64,000 nt of DNA from Paramacrobiotus metropolitanus (Eukaryota > Tardigrada > Eutardigrada > Parachela > Macrobiotidae): assembly GCF_019649055.1 (NCBI RefSeq), contig NW_026570341.1, forward strand, positions 310,001 through 374,000, in the 5' to 3' direction. The notes below the pieces were generated by a model. The model did no database searches. It saw nothing but the letters and a program-made list of their open reading frames with translations, and was not told the DNA's origin. Positions 24,040-35,925 of this stretch are shown piece after piece (within the stretch, counting starts at the first letter, position 1; each line of letters starts with the position of its first letter). The position numbers were made by a program, and so were the translations under genes.

Positions 24040-24190
24040 CGGTAATCTGCTGGAAAACAACCCCCTTCGGTATAAGTGTGGCGCTGCGTTTGGGAGCACC
24101 AGCTGTTGCACCTCAAGTGTGCGTATGCGGGGGGGGGGGGTTGTCGATAACTTTGACGACACGGGCGCCGGTGCAAAAGGTCAGCCGGAA
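24040..24190 (+). mobile_element. Possible RT-element C-terminal scrap
   Basis: A plus-strand frame reads VALRLGAPAVAPQVCVCGGG, close to the RT-element segment with ALRLGAVICSEHKCICG at 54.2 kb. VVDNFDDTG follows after a run of 12 G. It sits where the left AMPK gamma relic would be expected to continue. Confidence 0.4.
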
Positions 24191-24370
24191 GACTGCCTCG
24201 ACACGACGGTATCATTGGTGAGTACACTCGCGGATAAAAGACGGCCGATTTTCCAACAAGAACGCAACCGAAAGGTCTATTCGCGAAAGATAACAAGAGC
24301 CGGACGTGATCACATGTGTACCGTGGGTACGGGGAAAACCGCTAGCAGCGGATGTGACGTGCTGACGTAC

Positions 24371-25094
24371 CTCGGCTTTGACGATGGTGTTGAACACGTC
24401 GTCCAGTGAGCTGGCCAATGAGCATATCTGGACGCCCTCGAACCACTGCAAATGCCTATTCTCTCATTTCGCTGGCTGATTGTATTTCGATAGGTGTCCC
24501 CGGATACGCCGATCATCGAGGCGCTGACCAAGTTCGTGGAATGCGGTGTCTCGGCGCTGCCGGTGGTGGACGAGCACAGGAAGGTCGTCGACAACTACGC
24601 CAAATTCAACGTCATAGTACGCTGCGCAGTATTACAATCTGCTGTTGCGGCGCAAGCGCGTATTGATTGCGGTGTTGCTGTTGGCAGAATTTGGTGGCAG
24701 ATAAGATGTTTAATAACCTGGATATCAGTATTAAGGAGGCGCTGCCGAACCACAACGAAGTACGTGGAGATATTAGTCTGTTTGGCATTTGCTGACATTT
24801 GTTATTATTCTCGGCCTGAAATACAAATTTGTGCTGTCCACCGTCACACACGCACCGTCTCGATGTTGCTGTAGGTGCCAATGTCCGTCTTGAGATCCTC
24901 CAGCGTCCGCTGCAGCACCGCCGGCAGCGTCACGTCCGAGGCGGCGGATTCGCTGGCGCCGCTGCTGATACTGATGGAGGGCGTGGCCAGGCTGGGGTTG
25001 GGCGAGAGGGCGCTGTTGAAGCTGCTGCTGTCCAGCGGACGCAGTTGAGCCAGTGGATACCCATACTGATGCGCATCCACTGGCTCAACTGCGC
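24371..25094. pseudogene. AMPK gamma relic with rearranged exons
   Basis: Four exons of the AMPK gamma gene at 35.9-40.7 kb recur here with splice sites still visible. In ascending order they are the WFEGVQICSLASSL exon (24445-24371, minus), the CBS3 exon (24494-24616, plus; [14 protein letters not shown]), the [15 protein letters not shown] exon (24688-24759, plus) and the Ser-rich linker exon (about 25094-24856, minus). The outer two face one way and the middle two the other, so a j-k block has been inverted inside a minus-strand copy. The linker exon also has a 19-nt insertion that shifts its frame. With no other exons and mixed strands it cannot encode a protein. Confidence 0.85.
25041..25092. 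repeat. 18-bp perfect hairpin in the relic linker exon
   Basis: Arms 25041-25058 and 25075-25092 are perfect reverse complements (GCAGTTGAGCCAGTGGAT). The outer arm is the genuine start of the exon. The inner arm replaces about 5 nt that are present in the intact gene near 39650. Confidence 0.9.
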
Positions 25095-25831
25095 AAAGGG
25101 TCGGGAGCGTTAGCAAAAACTATTAAACGTTTTTCCTTTTCCATCGAAACAGGAAATAAGAAAATCGACAAAGACTTCAGTCACAGCTAAAAGCCGTTTT
25201 TTTCGGGCTACATTCGGGAAACAACGTTTTTTCGACACATTCGTTTCATTGGCTCCCACATACGTATACAATATCCTTGAGCACAGAATCAGTTGAATGC
25301 GATTTGCCTGTTCCTGATGATTTTACATAACATTTTGCATCACTATCTTTTTACGTATAACATTGGCTTTGTTTGAAATTCTCATGCCAATGAATCACAG
25401 CAACGATGCTAACGATGCTAACGACAATACTAACTCCATCTAGGATTCTTTAAATGATAATTGTACAAAATCAAATTTTTATTTCACACCGTTTCGAATT
25501 CTCGAAGCCCGGTTTCATATGAAGCTTGAATGAAATCGTGATTTCAACCCTAATGCATTCCACAGTACAGGAGTAAACTAAGGGGGATCAAAAAATCGGT
25601 CCGCGACTCAGCTTTAAAACATCCAATGATAAAATCGTCAAAATTAATAGCTTTGCAACAAGACTCATCTAATGCGCATAAATCAGAAAGGAGCGCGCAT
25701 GCGAGCAGAAAAGCGCTAATTTACGCAATATGCGTGAAAACCGAGCTGCTTTTTGTAGATCTTCATCGTAGTAAGCATTCGTAGAAATGTATATACGACA
25801 TAATATTACACAACGTCTATGTTTATTGCAG

Positions 25832-25990
25832 GTTTATTGTACAACGCACACCGCTGATCCGCGTCCAGAGCTGCATTACCGCGGAAAGAAATAATGCAAG
25901 ATTTGCGCCGAGACAAGCTGCCGTGGATTTCCTTATCCCAATGGGAAGACAGGCGTCAGCTGCTCAGAATGGTCAAGGGGATGCTTACTG
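25832..25990 (+). pseudogene. Orphan exon 3 of the F-box-like family
   Basis: After a TTGCAG acceptor, the plus strand reads TADPRPELHYRGKK, matching exon 3 of genes A-D. A TAA stop replaces the next Trp codon and about 9 nt are missing, after which QDLRRDKLPW resembles the family continuation. No exons 1 or 2 are nearby, so it is a relic far from the main cluster. Confidence 0.65.
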
Positions 25991-27635
25991 GCTGTTTACT
26001 GTATTAGCCAACGTTGTTAGCAAATCTACTTTTCTGAGAGCTGTGCAATAAAAAGTACCTTCCCCGGGAATGATGGAAGCGGTTTTTGTCGCGATAAGTC
26101 GATGCACTTCGCTGTTGCTTACAGTCTGCAAATTTCTTTGTAAATGGGCATATTATTGTTGATAGTAATATTATACCGATTACAGCGTAATTCACAGAAA
26201 ACGAACAACACTAAAATTCATCGACTTAAATAATTTATTGTAATTAGTATATATAGATGCCAGTCTGCATTTAAGCCAGTCTGCATCTTGCCTTATACGT
26301 ACAGCTGGCTTTTGTTAAAGTCAATTTCGGCTGTAAGAATCACTGGACATGTACTAGCTTCTCCGTCTTGAAAGTCCAGTTTCTGCATCACTCGGTTACA
26401 GGCTGCGGTAGTGCATTACTGTTTTCATTAGACTCGTTCGGTGCTGAGGCCGGGAGTCCTACGCTCACTCTGACCTTTTAAAATCGGCATGTTATTAATA
26501 ATATTATGACCAATACGTCGGATTTTCATATGTGGCGCTGATACAACTGCCGGTTGTCTGCTGCCACCAGATGCTACAATATGAAAAACACCTACAGTAC
26601 CTGCTCAACCGTTCGCATTAAAGTATGGCAGAGGCAGTGTAATATCTGTACACTGAATTCTACTCCGTAATCCAAAGGTAACTGACGGCTACGGCGAACA
26701 GCTGATGAATACACAAAAATAATTTGTCAAATCGTTTTTTTTTAATCTGGCAACGCTAATCGATTAATTTGAACATCAGGAAGCCATTGAAGAAAAAAAA
26801 TCTCCTGAGAGAAATTCATCTGGCGGCACGAGAAATGGCGACTCACTTCTCTGTCTGTACGGGTAGGGTACGGGTAGGCACAACTGTTAAAAGTGCTCAT
26901 ATTTTACCCGTTTGCTTCCCTTTTGGTTTTGTTGGTAATAATCCAAGGCATTCGAATTAACCAAGAAAATACAACGTTGGTCGGAAGAGCACCAACGGCT
27001 ATCGCCCGGATTTTGTGAACAAAACAGATCAAAATCTTCGGATATCGGAAATTGCGTTCTGGTTTGAAATACGTTTTTGGGGTAGTTCGGTGCTTCCAGT
27101 GTTGCGTTAATCATTTGTCATGCTTTCGGCTCATCGCACTGTGCGCACTTCGGTCGCGTGGAGCGTGGAATACCTAAGCCGGCAGTCCAAGAAAGGTCAC
27201 ACGTATTTTCGTATATTTCCACGTTACGCGGTCGTCTACGGAATGTGTCGGCATTCTTGCTTGGATTCTTTGAAAATAACAGTTTCGGCTGGAGGTTGCA
27301 CGGCTTAATAATGTCAGCACATGCCAGTTTATGGGTCCAGTCGACGCAACATCCGGTCGGAGAGATAGTGAAGGTTTATTTAGAATGCGGAGGCCTCCAA
27401 ACCGTCCTAACACAAAACTGGTTCAGGTAAATTTCCAGTGTGGAATGACCTTTATAAATAATAATTATGCTGATACAGACCTATACCTGCCTTGCGTATA
27501 CCGGTATACCGTATGGAGAGTTTGTCACACAATCCGGAATTTCTCATTTTCAGTTTTTATAAACGGATATCGAAAATTTCTGGGCTGTTTAAAAATTATA
27601 CTATATTTAACAACGAAATTGTGGATCAAGGGAAC
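25991..27635. other. Non-coding, between X-left and Y-left
   Basis: AT-rich sequence with no supported gene and no partner seen elsewhere in the window. Its equivalent next to the right Y arm would lie beyond position 64000. Confidence 0.4.
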
Positions 27636-28071
27636 AGTCACTTGATGCTTCTATTACTTTTTCGATAATTTTGAAAAAAAAACCGGTTTGGCATGGACAA
27701 TTACAGTGCGCATTATACTTTGTACGTGTTGTTATAACCATGCACTGCGCAGTAACATGTTTCTCTGCCAGGTATTTATCTCGGGATACTCATTACTTAC
27801 ATATTGGCATGTACTGATCAAAAATACACACGAACCAGGAAGTAAAAACACGTATAAATTTTAATTTAAAAAAAAATGAGAAGACCTAAGCAACCCAAGA
27901 AAACTTGCTAGTTGACGGGTAGTCGCCGTTCCGTTTAAGGAGGAACTGTATTCGGTGAGGTGGTGTATGTCCATTCATAAACTGACTCCGGCTTACAATT
28001 ATTCGTTGGCCTGATTATGGCGTTCAATGCAGTCCTCTCGGACGTAAAATTTATCAGTCCGATTCTGCAAA

Positions 28072-28520
28072 CTTTTCGGCCTCAGAATCAGACTCAGAGT
28101 TGCCACACAAGCACTATGGAACCCAACAAACCTAAGCAGAGCGCCAAAGGTAAGGCATTTTGCACATATAAATGCTCATGTCGTGGCAGATCCGGCAAAA
28201 GGCTCGGGTTATCCAGTGTTACAGTGCCAGAGCAGCAGCCTAACCACCGCCTTTGGTGCCGGCATGTAAACACCGCCAAACGCATGTGCTTGTGCGCGAC
28301 CGACCATACAACGACTTGGTGAACATCCGGCAGATGGATCTGGAGAAGGAACACCAGTTTCCTCCAATTCTGTCAAGGATCTACTGAAGGCATAGCTCGG
28401 TTGCGGCGACGTTTGAGTCGAACGAGAGCATGTACGATGGTCCGTCCGGTCCAGAGTCGACGGTGGAAGATTAAGTGGCTCGTTGACCTACACACACAAG
28501 TCGTACGGGGTAACCTAAGA
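28072..28520 (+). pseudogene. Y-block conserved coding segment, left copy (truncated by stop)
   Basis: The plus-strand frame with RDRPYNDLVNIRQMDLEKEH ends at TGA after ILSRIY, whereas the right copy reads on through SRHSTVAATFESDESMDD. About 310 nt from 28072 are base-identical to the right copy. The segment may be an upstream exon of gene G, but I could not place its acceptor, because an in-frame TAA precedes the conserved part. Confidence 0.4.
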
Positions 28521-30608
28521 ATCACTTAGCTAAGCAGCAGTACCGTCTTAAACTCACAGTCACAATCTTAGACTCACAACACAAAGAATTTAATTGTTAA
28601 AGCAGATAAGTATATCATATAACGCCTACAGTTTGCTGTAAAGGTCACGCACAAAATGTTCACAGCTCAAAAAGGTCATATTCTAACTTAGCCTTTCTTG
28701 GCCTTTTCAACCATGTGTAATTGTCCTAAGTCGTTTTGCTACCGAGTGTTCCTGGAAAATATTCCACAGTTTATCCCGAATTTTCAGGGAATTTTCTTTG
28801 GGAATTTTTATCCCGAAAACGTATGGTCAGAATAATTCCCTGCTTTCACCAAAATTGTACCACCATGTGGTCTAGCTTTGGTAATTTTTTGACAGTCAAA
28901 CGCCGGGACAAGCTTCAGCCTCCGTAGCGCATCATAGAAATAGTACAAGCACTTCATATGCACGCATATGTACGGTAGTAACTATTTTATTTCGGTGATT
29001 TAAGTTCTGGATTTTTCTGTGACTTTTGTGTGCCTTGACTGAGTGCTTTTTTGTGTGCTTTCTTTGACTTTTGTGTTGGTGGATCTGTTCTTCGGGTGAA
29101 GGTTGGAGCTTTGGGATCTGGAGCCGTCGGAAGCTGTGTGCCTCCCAGGTATGTGCTTACTTTAAGAGAAATCTGTGGTTATCATTACACAGTCAGACTG
29201 CGGCATTCTTGGGCTCGTAAAGGCAACCAGCTGGGCGCTCTGTTAGGTCGCAAAAGCAGCCACATCACTGGCATGTAGCGCCGATATCCTTTGTTGCAAT
29301 GAAAAGTCAACTCTGCTGATACCAGTGATGGGCGTACCCAATACCGGCGAACGTTTCGGTGTTAAGCAGCTGAAGGAATGCGCTGTCGGTAGCTATTTGA
29401 TTGTTAACTGACCGGCTGTCTGCATATCAGAGCCGCATAAGTAGCCTTCTTGTCGTCCTGATAAGGTAGCAGACTATTTAGCCACAGGATCTTGTAAATT
29501 CCACAGGCTAGATTGCATGCAATGTGACAGATTCATTTGCAGAATCATATGCTGCAATTAGTTATACGAACACCTGTACTTTCTGTTATGGTTCTAGTCT
29601 AGTAAATTAACGTGACTATTATGGTCCATCATTATTTGTCTGACTATCAGAGTAGTGTGAGGTGTGTCTTATCTGTACAGTAGTCTTTGGCACATCTTGA
29701 ACAGCAGCGTTTGTGTACGGGAAAGCAGCATGAGGCCAGCGCTTGTATGCGCGTAGAACAGTAGGTACGGGCGTGTTCGTGCTGCTCATGCGCTGTTTTC
29801 CTCCCTTGCAGAGGCTTTGTGGTTCAAAATGTGTGAGCGGGCAAAGTACCACAATTACTATGACCGCATAGACTCTTGACGTATGCAAGTGTGTAGTGCT
29901 AGCTACTCTGTACAATACAAAAGCAGCCAGGAAATTCCAGAAACGGTAACGTGATCGGCATTCGACACTACCTGTAGCTTGTCATATGAGTACAAACAGT
30001 AACTGTCTGCAATCAAGGCTACGGAGATGGCTTTTAGGAAAGGTCAATCAGGTTAGAGAAGGTGTTCAGTAGTCCAGCTCTCCGAAGCCTGTTGATTTAG
30101 CGGTGTCGAATGAATGTGTGCCGAGATTACAGGACGCAGTAAGATCACTTGTGCGTAATGTGGCGTGGTGCAATCCTAGATCACCGTGGTTCATTATAGT
30201 TAAGGAGAACCAACGTTCGCAGAAAAAACAAGCGGAGACAAATGAGAAAAAAATATGCGTATTGAATTTGGGTTGAATCAATCAAAATACACCATCGCTC
30301 AACTGGTTCTGTTGTTCTATTAACTACCCTGGTTCCAAAAAGGCACTAAGAATTCGTTAAGGAATGCCCGGAGCTTCGCGTCCGGCATCCACTTTCTAGG
30401 TATTATCCTTTTGAGTAAGTGGATGAAGCCATTTTAATAAAACTTTTCAACAGTGTTTGCATGCAGCAGTGTAAATTCCATTGTCGTGAATGTCCGAATT
30501 CCAATTCTTCCCGCTTGAAGTTTAAAGCGTTGTTCAGCCAATAGTTTTGCTCTGCTTTTTACTCACATTATTAATGCCTTTTTATTTCAAGAATTTTTCA
30601 ATTTACAG

Positions 30609-33600
30609 TATTACCAGTATTTTTTGGACGGACTCCAAGACAAGAAGATGAGCTATGCGCGCGGTATGCTAACTCGGCGATATATTAACTTTGACAGCTT
30701 GTTCTTACTGTTTGGAGTATTATCTAAATAACTTATTACTGAATGCGTACAGCCAGACCAATCTGGAGATGTTCGACCGGAAAGACCAGGGACAGTTGAA
30801 AAAATTTCGTCGAGACATTGAAGGCTTTGGTGCCCAGCCTAAGGCCAGCGCCCGCAAACGCGTCTACTGTATCATCCAGTCGTTTCGTAAGTAACCATAG
30901 TCACTTCAACGCCCGATTTTTCTATTGGTAAATATAATTATTTATATCTCTTTTCAGTGAGTGAAGCGCAAATCGAAGCCCAAGTGACAAAGCATACGTT
31001 AAAAGGGTGCACTTTCCAACACGTTTCATCTCCCGCTGGTGACCAAACCGAATACAGCACCCTGGTTTATGGACCAGAGGACAGAATTGCCGCATTCGCA
31101 AAAGAATTTAAATTGTAAGTGTCATACTTGTAAGCGCTTACAGATAAAACTCAAGCCATACGTCGAGGTAATTTACCTTCAAATTAAAATTTGCCTAAAA
31201 ATTTCGTTGATGCTAAGTGATGCTGTTTGCCATTTAATGCACTTACAAAACATGCGTATTGCCTAACATCATTTTAATTCGACGAAGAGTGCGAGACCTT
31301 TGCAGTATAACCGCGGGCACATTGAGACTTCAAAGTAGATGGCGTCATGGCGATACCCTTTGCGAGATCGCCGTGCAACCGCGGAATGTCGTAGACAACC
31401 ATTCCGGACAAAAGCTTGTTCAATAAGTTTTTGTCACACATCTACGATATCATCGTACACACAAATTCACAAATTCATTACCTTTTTCCAAGAGGTGCTG
31501 GAAGTTCGGTTTATGCAAATGCTTTGGTCCATAGGTATTCGCTAGAAAGCTGGATTACGAAAAAAATCCGGCTACTATGGATGGAGAACAAAATATAAAG
31601 AGTCGTTTTAGCAGAAGGGTTATACTTCTATTCACCCGGAGCCTTTGCCCCGGGTGGTGACGATCATTTCGTACCCGGAGATGTAAATGTACTTGTAGTT
31701 GGGCTAATTAACGAATACTTTTCCACAGTAGCAAATGCTGACTTCCTGTTCCGAGCGAAGTGTGCGGGATGCTGTCTCACTGGACAGAGCGCCCGCCTCT
31801 AATTACTCGAAGCATGCTGACCTCATAAAAAGGTAGCAAAATTTACGCCATACGCTTATTTGACCGGACGTTACGGTTGGCTTAACAACCCAACCATCTG
31901 CCGGACGTCGTAGTCATCCGGACTTTCTGGTCGGTCACACCTGTCAGTTACTCCAGTAAAACGCACGACATCGTCTGTCCGGGCGCCCGTTTCACGAAAA
32001 TTTTTTCGTGGATCAAAATCTGCTGGAAACTCCAACGTGGCCTGTTCAAAAAGGCTTTCTGTGAGCTCATTAAAGGTTACCAGGCCATTACACCACAAGA
32101 GACAGTAGATCTTCATGATACACGCACAGAACTCAAGTAATTGTCCTGCTTGGAATGATCGGGCGCGTCTCGTATGTCAGCAAACCTGGCTCTTAGCCTG
32201 GTGAAACTGACAGTAACGCTGTGCATAATAAAGTAACAGTACGCTTAAAGTGCCCTGTTTGATATGTTCTTCCGACCAGATTGCCTTGACTGACTTTGTA
32301 CAGACTAAAGTGGTCCCGTTTATTTTGTGCTCCGTACAAAGTTTCCGGCTTATACAACCACTTAAAACATGATAACGTGATACGAAAAGCCCATAAAATT
32401 TAAATTTTATATAAAGAAATTTAGATCGGAGACTGTTTTTCCCTGGATGTTTTCGTCGGTTACATATATTAGCGCAATTTGCAGTGACCTGGGATTCTCG
32501 GTTATCTACGTATTCCCGAGGCACGGCATATTCGTTGTTGTATCCACTGCTTTCTGAATTTTGCAGGTGCTGCGGATTGTGCCACGTTCGGTGGCGGAGG
32601 GCCGTGTGTTGAAAAATGATTGGATTGTATATTTGGACGGCGTGGAAGGCGCTACTTTGACGAGCCTGGTCGCCGATGAGATCCTTTTGATGGATAGCGA
32701 CAGCATCACTATAATTTTAGCAAGACCTCGATCGGTAAGTAGCAGAAAGTATTGGATTAATGGAGCGCGACTGTAGCAGTTTCATTATACATGTACTGTA
32801 TATGAGTGCTGCAAACCTGCTACAGTAAGATTAAGGTGTGTCTCAAATGTACAATAATGGCTAGTTTCGGCATGGTTGTCTGAGTGTTCTGGGATGCATT
32901 GGCACACAGCTATGATGAGCGTGGCCTTCTGGCGCGATGAAAATGCCGTATTTAAATTAACTTGACTTTCTGGCGTGCGCAGCATAACTGCTTCACTTGA
33001 AGGACCGTGCGTTTCTTATTGGTTATTTTTTATCGCAGGATGGCCACGATGATCAGGAGCCAGAACCCCAGCCCGGCCCGAGTCCACAAGCTACTCTGAC
33101 GGCCACCGGAAGCGGAATGGCCACGGCTACCAGCGCGGTCCCATACAGGTGTGTATCAACGATTCTGTTGCGAATTTCTGGTTATTTGACCAGAAAGGGT
33201 AGTTCTGTAGCAGAATTTTAATCAAATCTTGCACCATTTCATAACGAAGAGTTGTTGTTCTCTTATCGGTTATTTCTTACGAGTAGCATTCGTTATCGCA
33301 TAAATTTTACCAACAATTACAGAAACTCACTGGTTGGTACTCGAGGTTTGTTTGATTTATGAAAAAAATTAATGTCCAGCGCATCGGTCGAAATATCGTT
33401 TTAATTAGTGCCCCGTGCAGGCATTTTGGGATTTTGGGCTCGTGTACAGAGTATTGGCTTTTGCTTTGCTGTCATGCTTTTTTTCTTTAATTTACCCATA
33501 GTTATCGTATAATCGTATTTAATGAAACAGGCGTGCGAAAGTTTTTTGTGACGCCGAATTCTCGACCCCGGATTCGAGCATGCCGTGATCAAAATGGGTG

Positions 33601-33879
33601 ATTGTGTTTAACTTGTCACTGGCCATTTGCAATAGTGCAGTTGTTGCTAATGCGATAGTTGGCGTCGCGAATCTGCTAAACGTTAGCGAAACACAAAAGA
33701 CAACGTTGTGGATTGTCCACGAGTTGTTCACAACTCTCGCCGTTTACTGATGTGAGTGTGGGCCTCTTTGCAGTGAGCCGCTGCGTCGTCCTCGACGGCT
33801 ACTACCCCGTCCCCCGTCCCCCGATGAATCCGCGTCGCTGCAGGATGTGGAGGAGGAGTTTGAGGAGGAATCTGATTAA
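30609..33879 (+). pseudogene. PDZ-domain gene G, left copy
   Basis: Plus-strand exons: 30609-30663, 30753-30886, 30958-31114, 32567-32734, 33039-33148 and 33774-33879. All have GT-AG ends, and most are matched by exons of the right copy. Exon 32567-32734 encodes the second half of a PDZ domain (VLRIVPRSVAEGRVLKND, DEILLMDSDSITIILARPR), most like the first PDZ of ZO-type tight-junction scaffolds. The last exon is acidic and ends EEFEEESD. The first exon is 2 nt longer at its splice end than the right copy (GCGCGCG before the donor), which breaks the frame into the next exon unless another donor is used. The intron before the PDZ exon holds the locally inverted block. Substitutions between copies respect codon structure, so G was once functional. 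Confidence 0.5.
31548..32246. repeat. Locally inverted segment inside left Y
   Basis: This piece matches 58108-59615 in the same orientation, although everything on both sides matches in reverse. The junctions read CTAGAAAG/CTGGATT and GTACGCT/TAAAGTG. It is about 800 nt shorter than the right counterpart, lacking what lies at about 58540-59300. Confidence 0.8.
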
Positions 33880-33981
33880 GTACGCTGTATTGATTACCCT
33901 AGGATTACAAATATAAAAATAACGGGGTAATTATACAATGTGCGTTATTTGTATTTGTGAGATAACCGTAGCGCATAGCCG

Positions 33982-34386
33982 TCAGTCAGCTGTAATAATA
34001 ATAAAGTGCATGATTATACCCTCAGCATCTCTCTTGATTTGATGACGTATTATCGCCATCGTGAACATGAGGTGGGCGACCAAAATTACGAGTAAAAATG
34101 AGCTGCTAACGCATAAAAGTTTAACTACAGTCTTTGCAACTACAGTTCTGCCTGGAATGATGTTTTCAATGCCTTGTTTTAATTCTTCGTTTTTTTCCAG
34201 GTTGTTTTCGCTGCTTTGTCCGTCCGATTGGTGACCGGATGACCGGAATTCTCCGTTCCTTCGGCCTTGTGCAAATTTGGTGATTCTCTTAGTTTTCCTT
34301 TGGATTCTGTGTTGTTTTTTACTCTGTTTATGGTTTATGTTCATGCAGCAACTGTTGTGCCGTACATTGGCTTCAGCGGTATACAT
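33982..34386 (-). CDS. Gene I, left copy: small single-pass membrane protein
   Basis: A 134-codon minus-strand ORF: a basic, Gln/Lys/Arg-rich N-terminal 80 residues, then a hydrophobic segment (LLCVSSSFLLVILVAHLMFT, residues about 92-113) and a short basic tail (RHQIKRDAEG). It is convergent with gene G, whose stop lies about 100 nt away. The right copy at 55.9-56.4 kb conserves the membrane segment but has a premature stop (CAA to TAA) and frame breaks. The better preservation of the hydrophobic part suggests it was coding. Function unknown; no signal peptide. Confidence 0.45.
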   Translation of the reverse strand: MYTAEANVRHNSCCMNINHKQSKKQHRIQRKTKRITKFAQGRRNGEFRSSGHQSDGQSSENNLEKNEELKQGIENIIPGRTVVAKTVVKLLCVSSSFLLVILVAHLMFTMAIIRHQIKRDAEGIIMHFIIITAD

Positions 34387-34990
34387 GCACAGTAACTGTG
34401 CCTTCTTTCTCGCAGTATAAGTCTGTGCGTAGGTTTGTTTTATTTTACTAACTCTTGTTCAACAATGTTTTGCCTTCTCACTCCACTTATAGATCCGAAT
34501 GGAAAGGAAGTGATAGATACGAGTAATTTGATTTCGTTGGGCAGGGTGAAGAGTGGTACACTGTTAAACAGTGACCGTTAGTACACTATTAAACTGCCGT
34601 TCATTCCCCAAGGTTTTTGCCTCTGTCTTGTACATGTACCGTAGGATTTACACTTCGTTTGCTTAATTACTGAATAGCGGCTTTACATAGTCATCGGTTG
34701 GCTGAATTCCTCACCACATGTGACCACAATCGGTGCCACGTTGAGAGCGGAATCACTGTCACAGTCGAACGAAGCAACGCAAGCGAACATTTTCTTATTA
34801 GGTAACAAGTAAAAATACAACGATTCCGTTGTGGACATGCCAGTAAGCAAGTCCGACAATTAAGAGGCAGTGCCAGTAAAGGTTGTGTGCCTAATAAAAG
34901 GTGGTGCCAAAAAGGTAGCGCACGGAGTGAAACGTTATGCAGAAGGTTGTGTACCGAATGAAGGGTTGTGTTAGGTTGTGAACCACGTGA

Positions 34991-35925
34991 CCATCATATT
35001 TTTTTTACTACTTGTTGATCGTCAAACGAGTTTCAGCAGATACGGATTCATCTTCTTCGAGCGGCGCTGGACAGTGCGTGTCACCATTTTCGGTCGCACA
35101 AGTCGTTTCGATGCTGCAAAATCGGATATTGGGGTATTCATATACGGTGTCTAACGTTTCCTAAGGTGACTTGTTATGTACATGCCAAAGTATTAAGTAG
35201 GCAAACGACGTTCAACCGTCAACGCCGTTTGTCTTGACCCGCAAATCGAGCGCGAATACCGTAGATTTTCAATCAAAATTATTGCTTTCGCGCTAATCTT
35301 GTTGTTACTAAAACATTATGCATCTTACGCAAATCGACGGCAATTCTATTATTTCTATACACCAGAAGCACTGAGGCCTGTCTTATCTGTACGTTGCCGA
35401 AGTGAGAGCGCATAACAAAGTTGTGGAGGCATTCAGTTCAAAAGCAGCTAACCGGCAGTTTTACGGTCGGAATTATTGATCATCACTGCCACAGTGCAAC
35501 TGTATCGACTATCCAGGTTAATCCGCTGCCAGTTCCTAGCGCACACCACAGTAGTCACTGTACGATACGTACTTGACTACAATCGTCCCGTAATCTCGTC
35601 CATCAGTGTATACAACGTCTATCTAATCGATAACTCCAGCGTCAACACACCTCTACGCCGATAAAACAGCAGCGTTGTTCCACGACGGCGTTCTACCGGC
35701 AAAAACACCAGCAGACACGCTCACAACACACACAGCATGTGCGCCGGTATAGATTTTCATTACTGCGGTCCGTAGCTGTAACTCAGCTGATTCCGGGGCA
35801 GCTCGCACATTCGCCACACTAGCATCCGTTTATCGGTTGCGCTTGTTTCCGATCATGCCATGACAGTGTGTAATGCTGTGTTGTTGTTTCTACTGTGTTA
35901 AGTCACTTTCTGCCCATTAATCGCC
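34991..35925. other. 5' region of AMPK gamma
   Basis: Between the end of block Y and the AMPK gamma start. It should contain the AMPK gamma promoter and 5' UTR. No TATA box or other element could be assigned with confidence. Confidence 0.4.

Larger units (their letters stand above)
20280..25320 (-). repeat. Block X, left copy (inverted relative to 39.4-55.06 kb)
   Basis: Read on the minus strand, this segment carries an AMPK gamma relic (25.1-24.4 kb), then FE exon 1 (23.3-22.5 kb), then FE exons 2-3 (21.3-20.45 kb). That is the order found on the plus strand at 39.6-40.3, 48.5-49.3 and 51.9-55.0 kb. Non-coding homology extends to about 25320, matching 39420. Confidence 0.8.
27636..34990 (+). 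repeat. Block Y, left copy (inverted relative to 55.07-64.0 kb)
   Basis: Plus-strand sequence here matches the reverse complement of 64000-55070 along almost its whole length, including non-coding DNA. Corresponding points are 27640 and 63997, 28100 and 62870, 30850 and 60080, 32570 and 57789, 33879 and 56515, 34900 and 55100. Identity is uneven. The match runs off the right end of the window. Confidence 0.9.

Noticed and set aside
28094-28354. 86-codon ORF identical in both Y arms (62616-62876 on the other strand)
   Set aside because: Its identity follows from the identical DNA tract. The opposite strand holds the better-supported frame (RDRPYNDLVNIRQ...).
29320-29410. Resemblance to 5S rRNA (TTCGGTGTTAAGCAGC)
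   Set aside because: Only a short string matches. The rest of the 5S gene, including the internal control region, is absent, and the right-arm copy differs.
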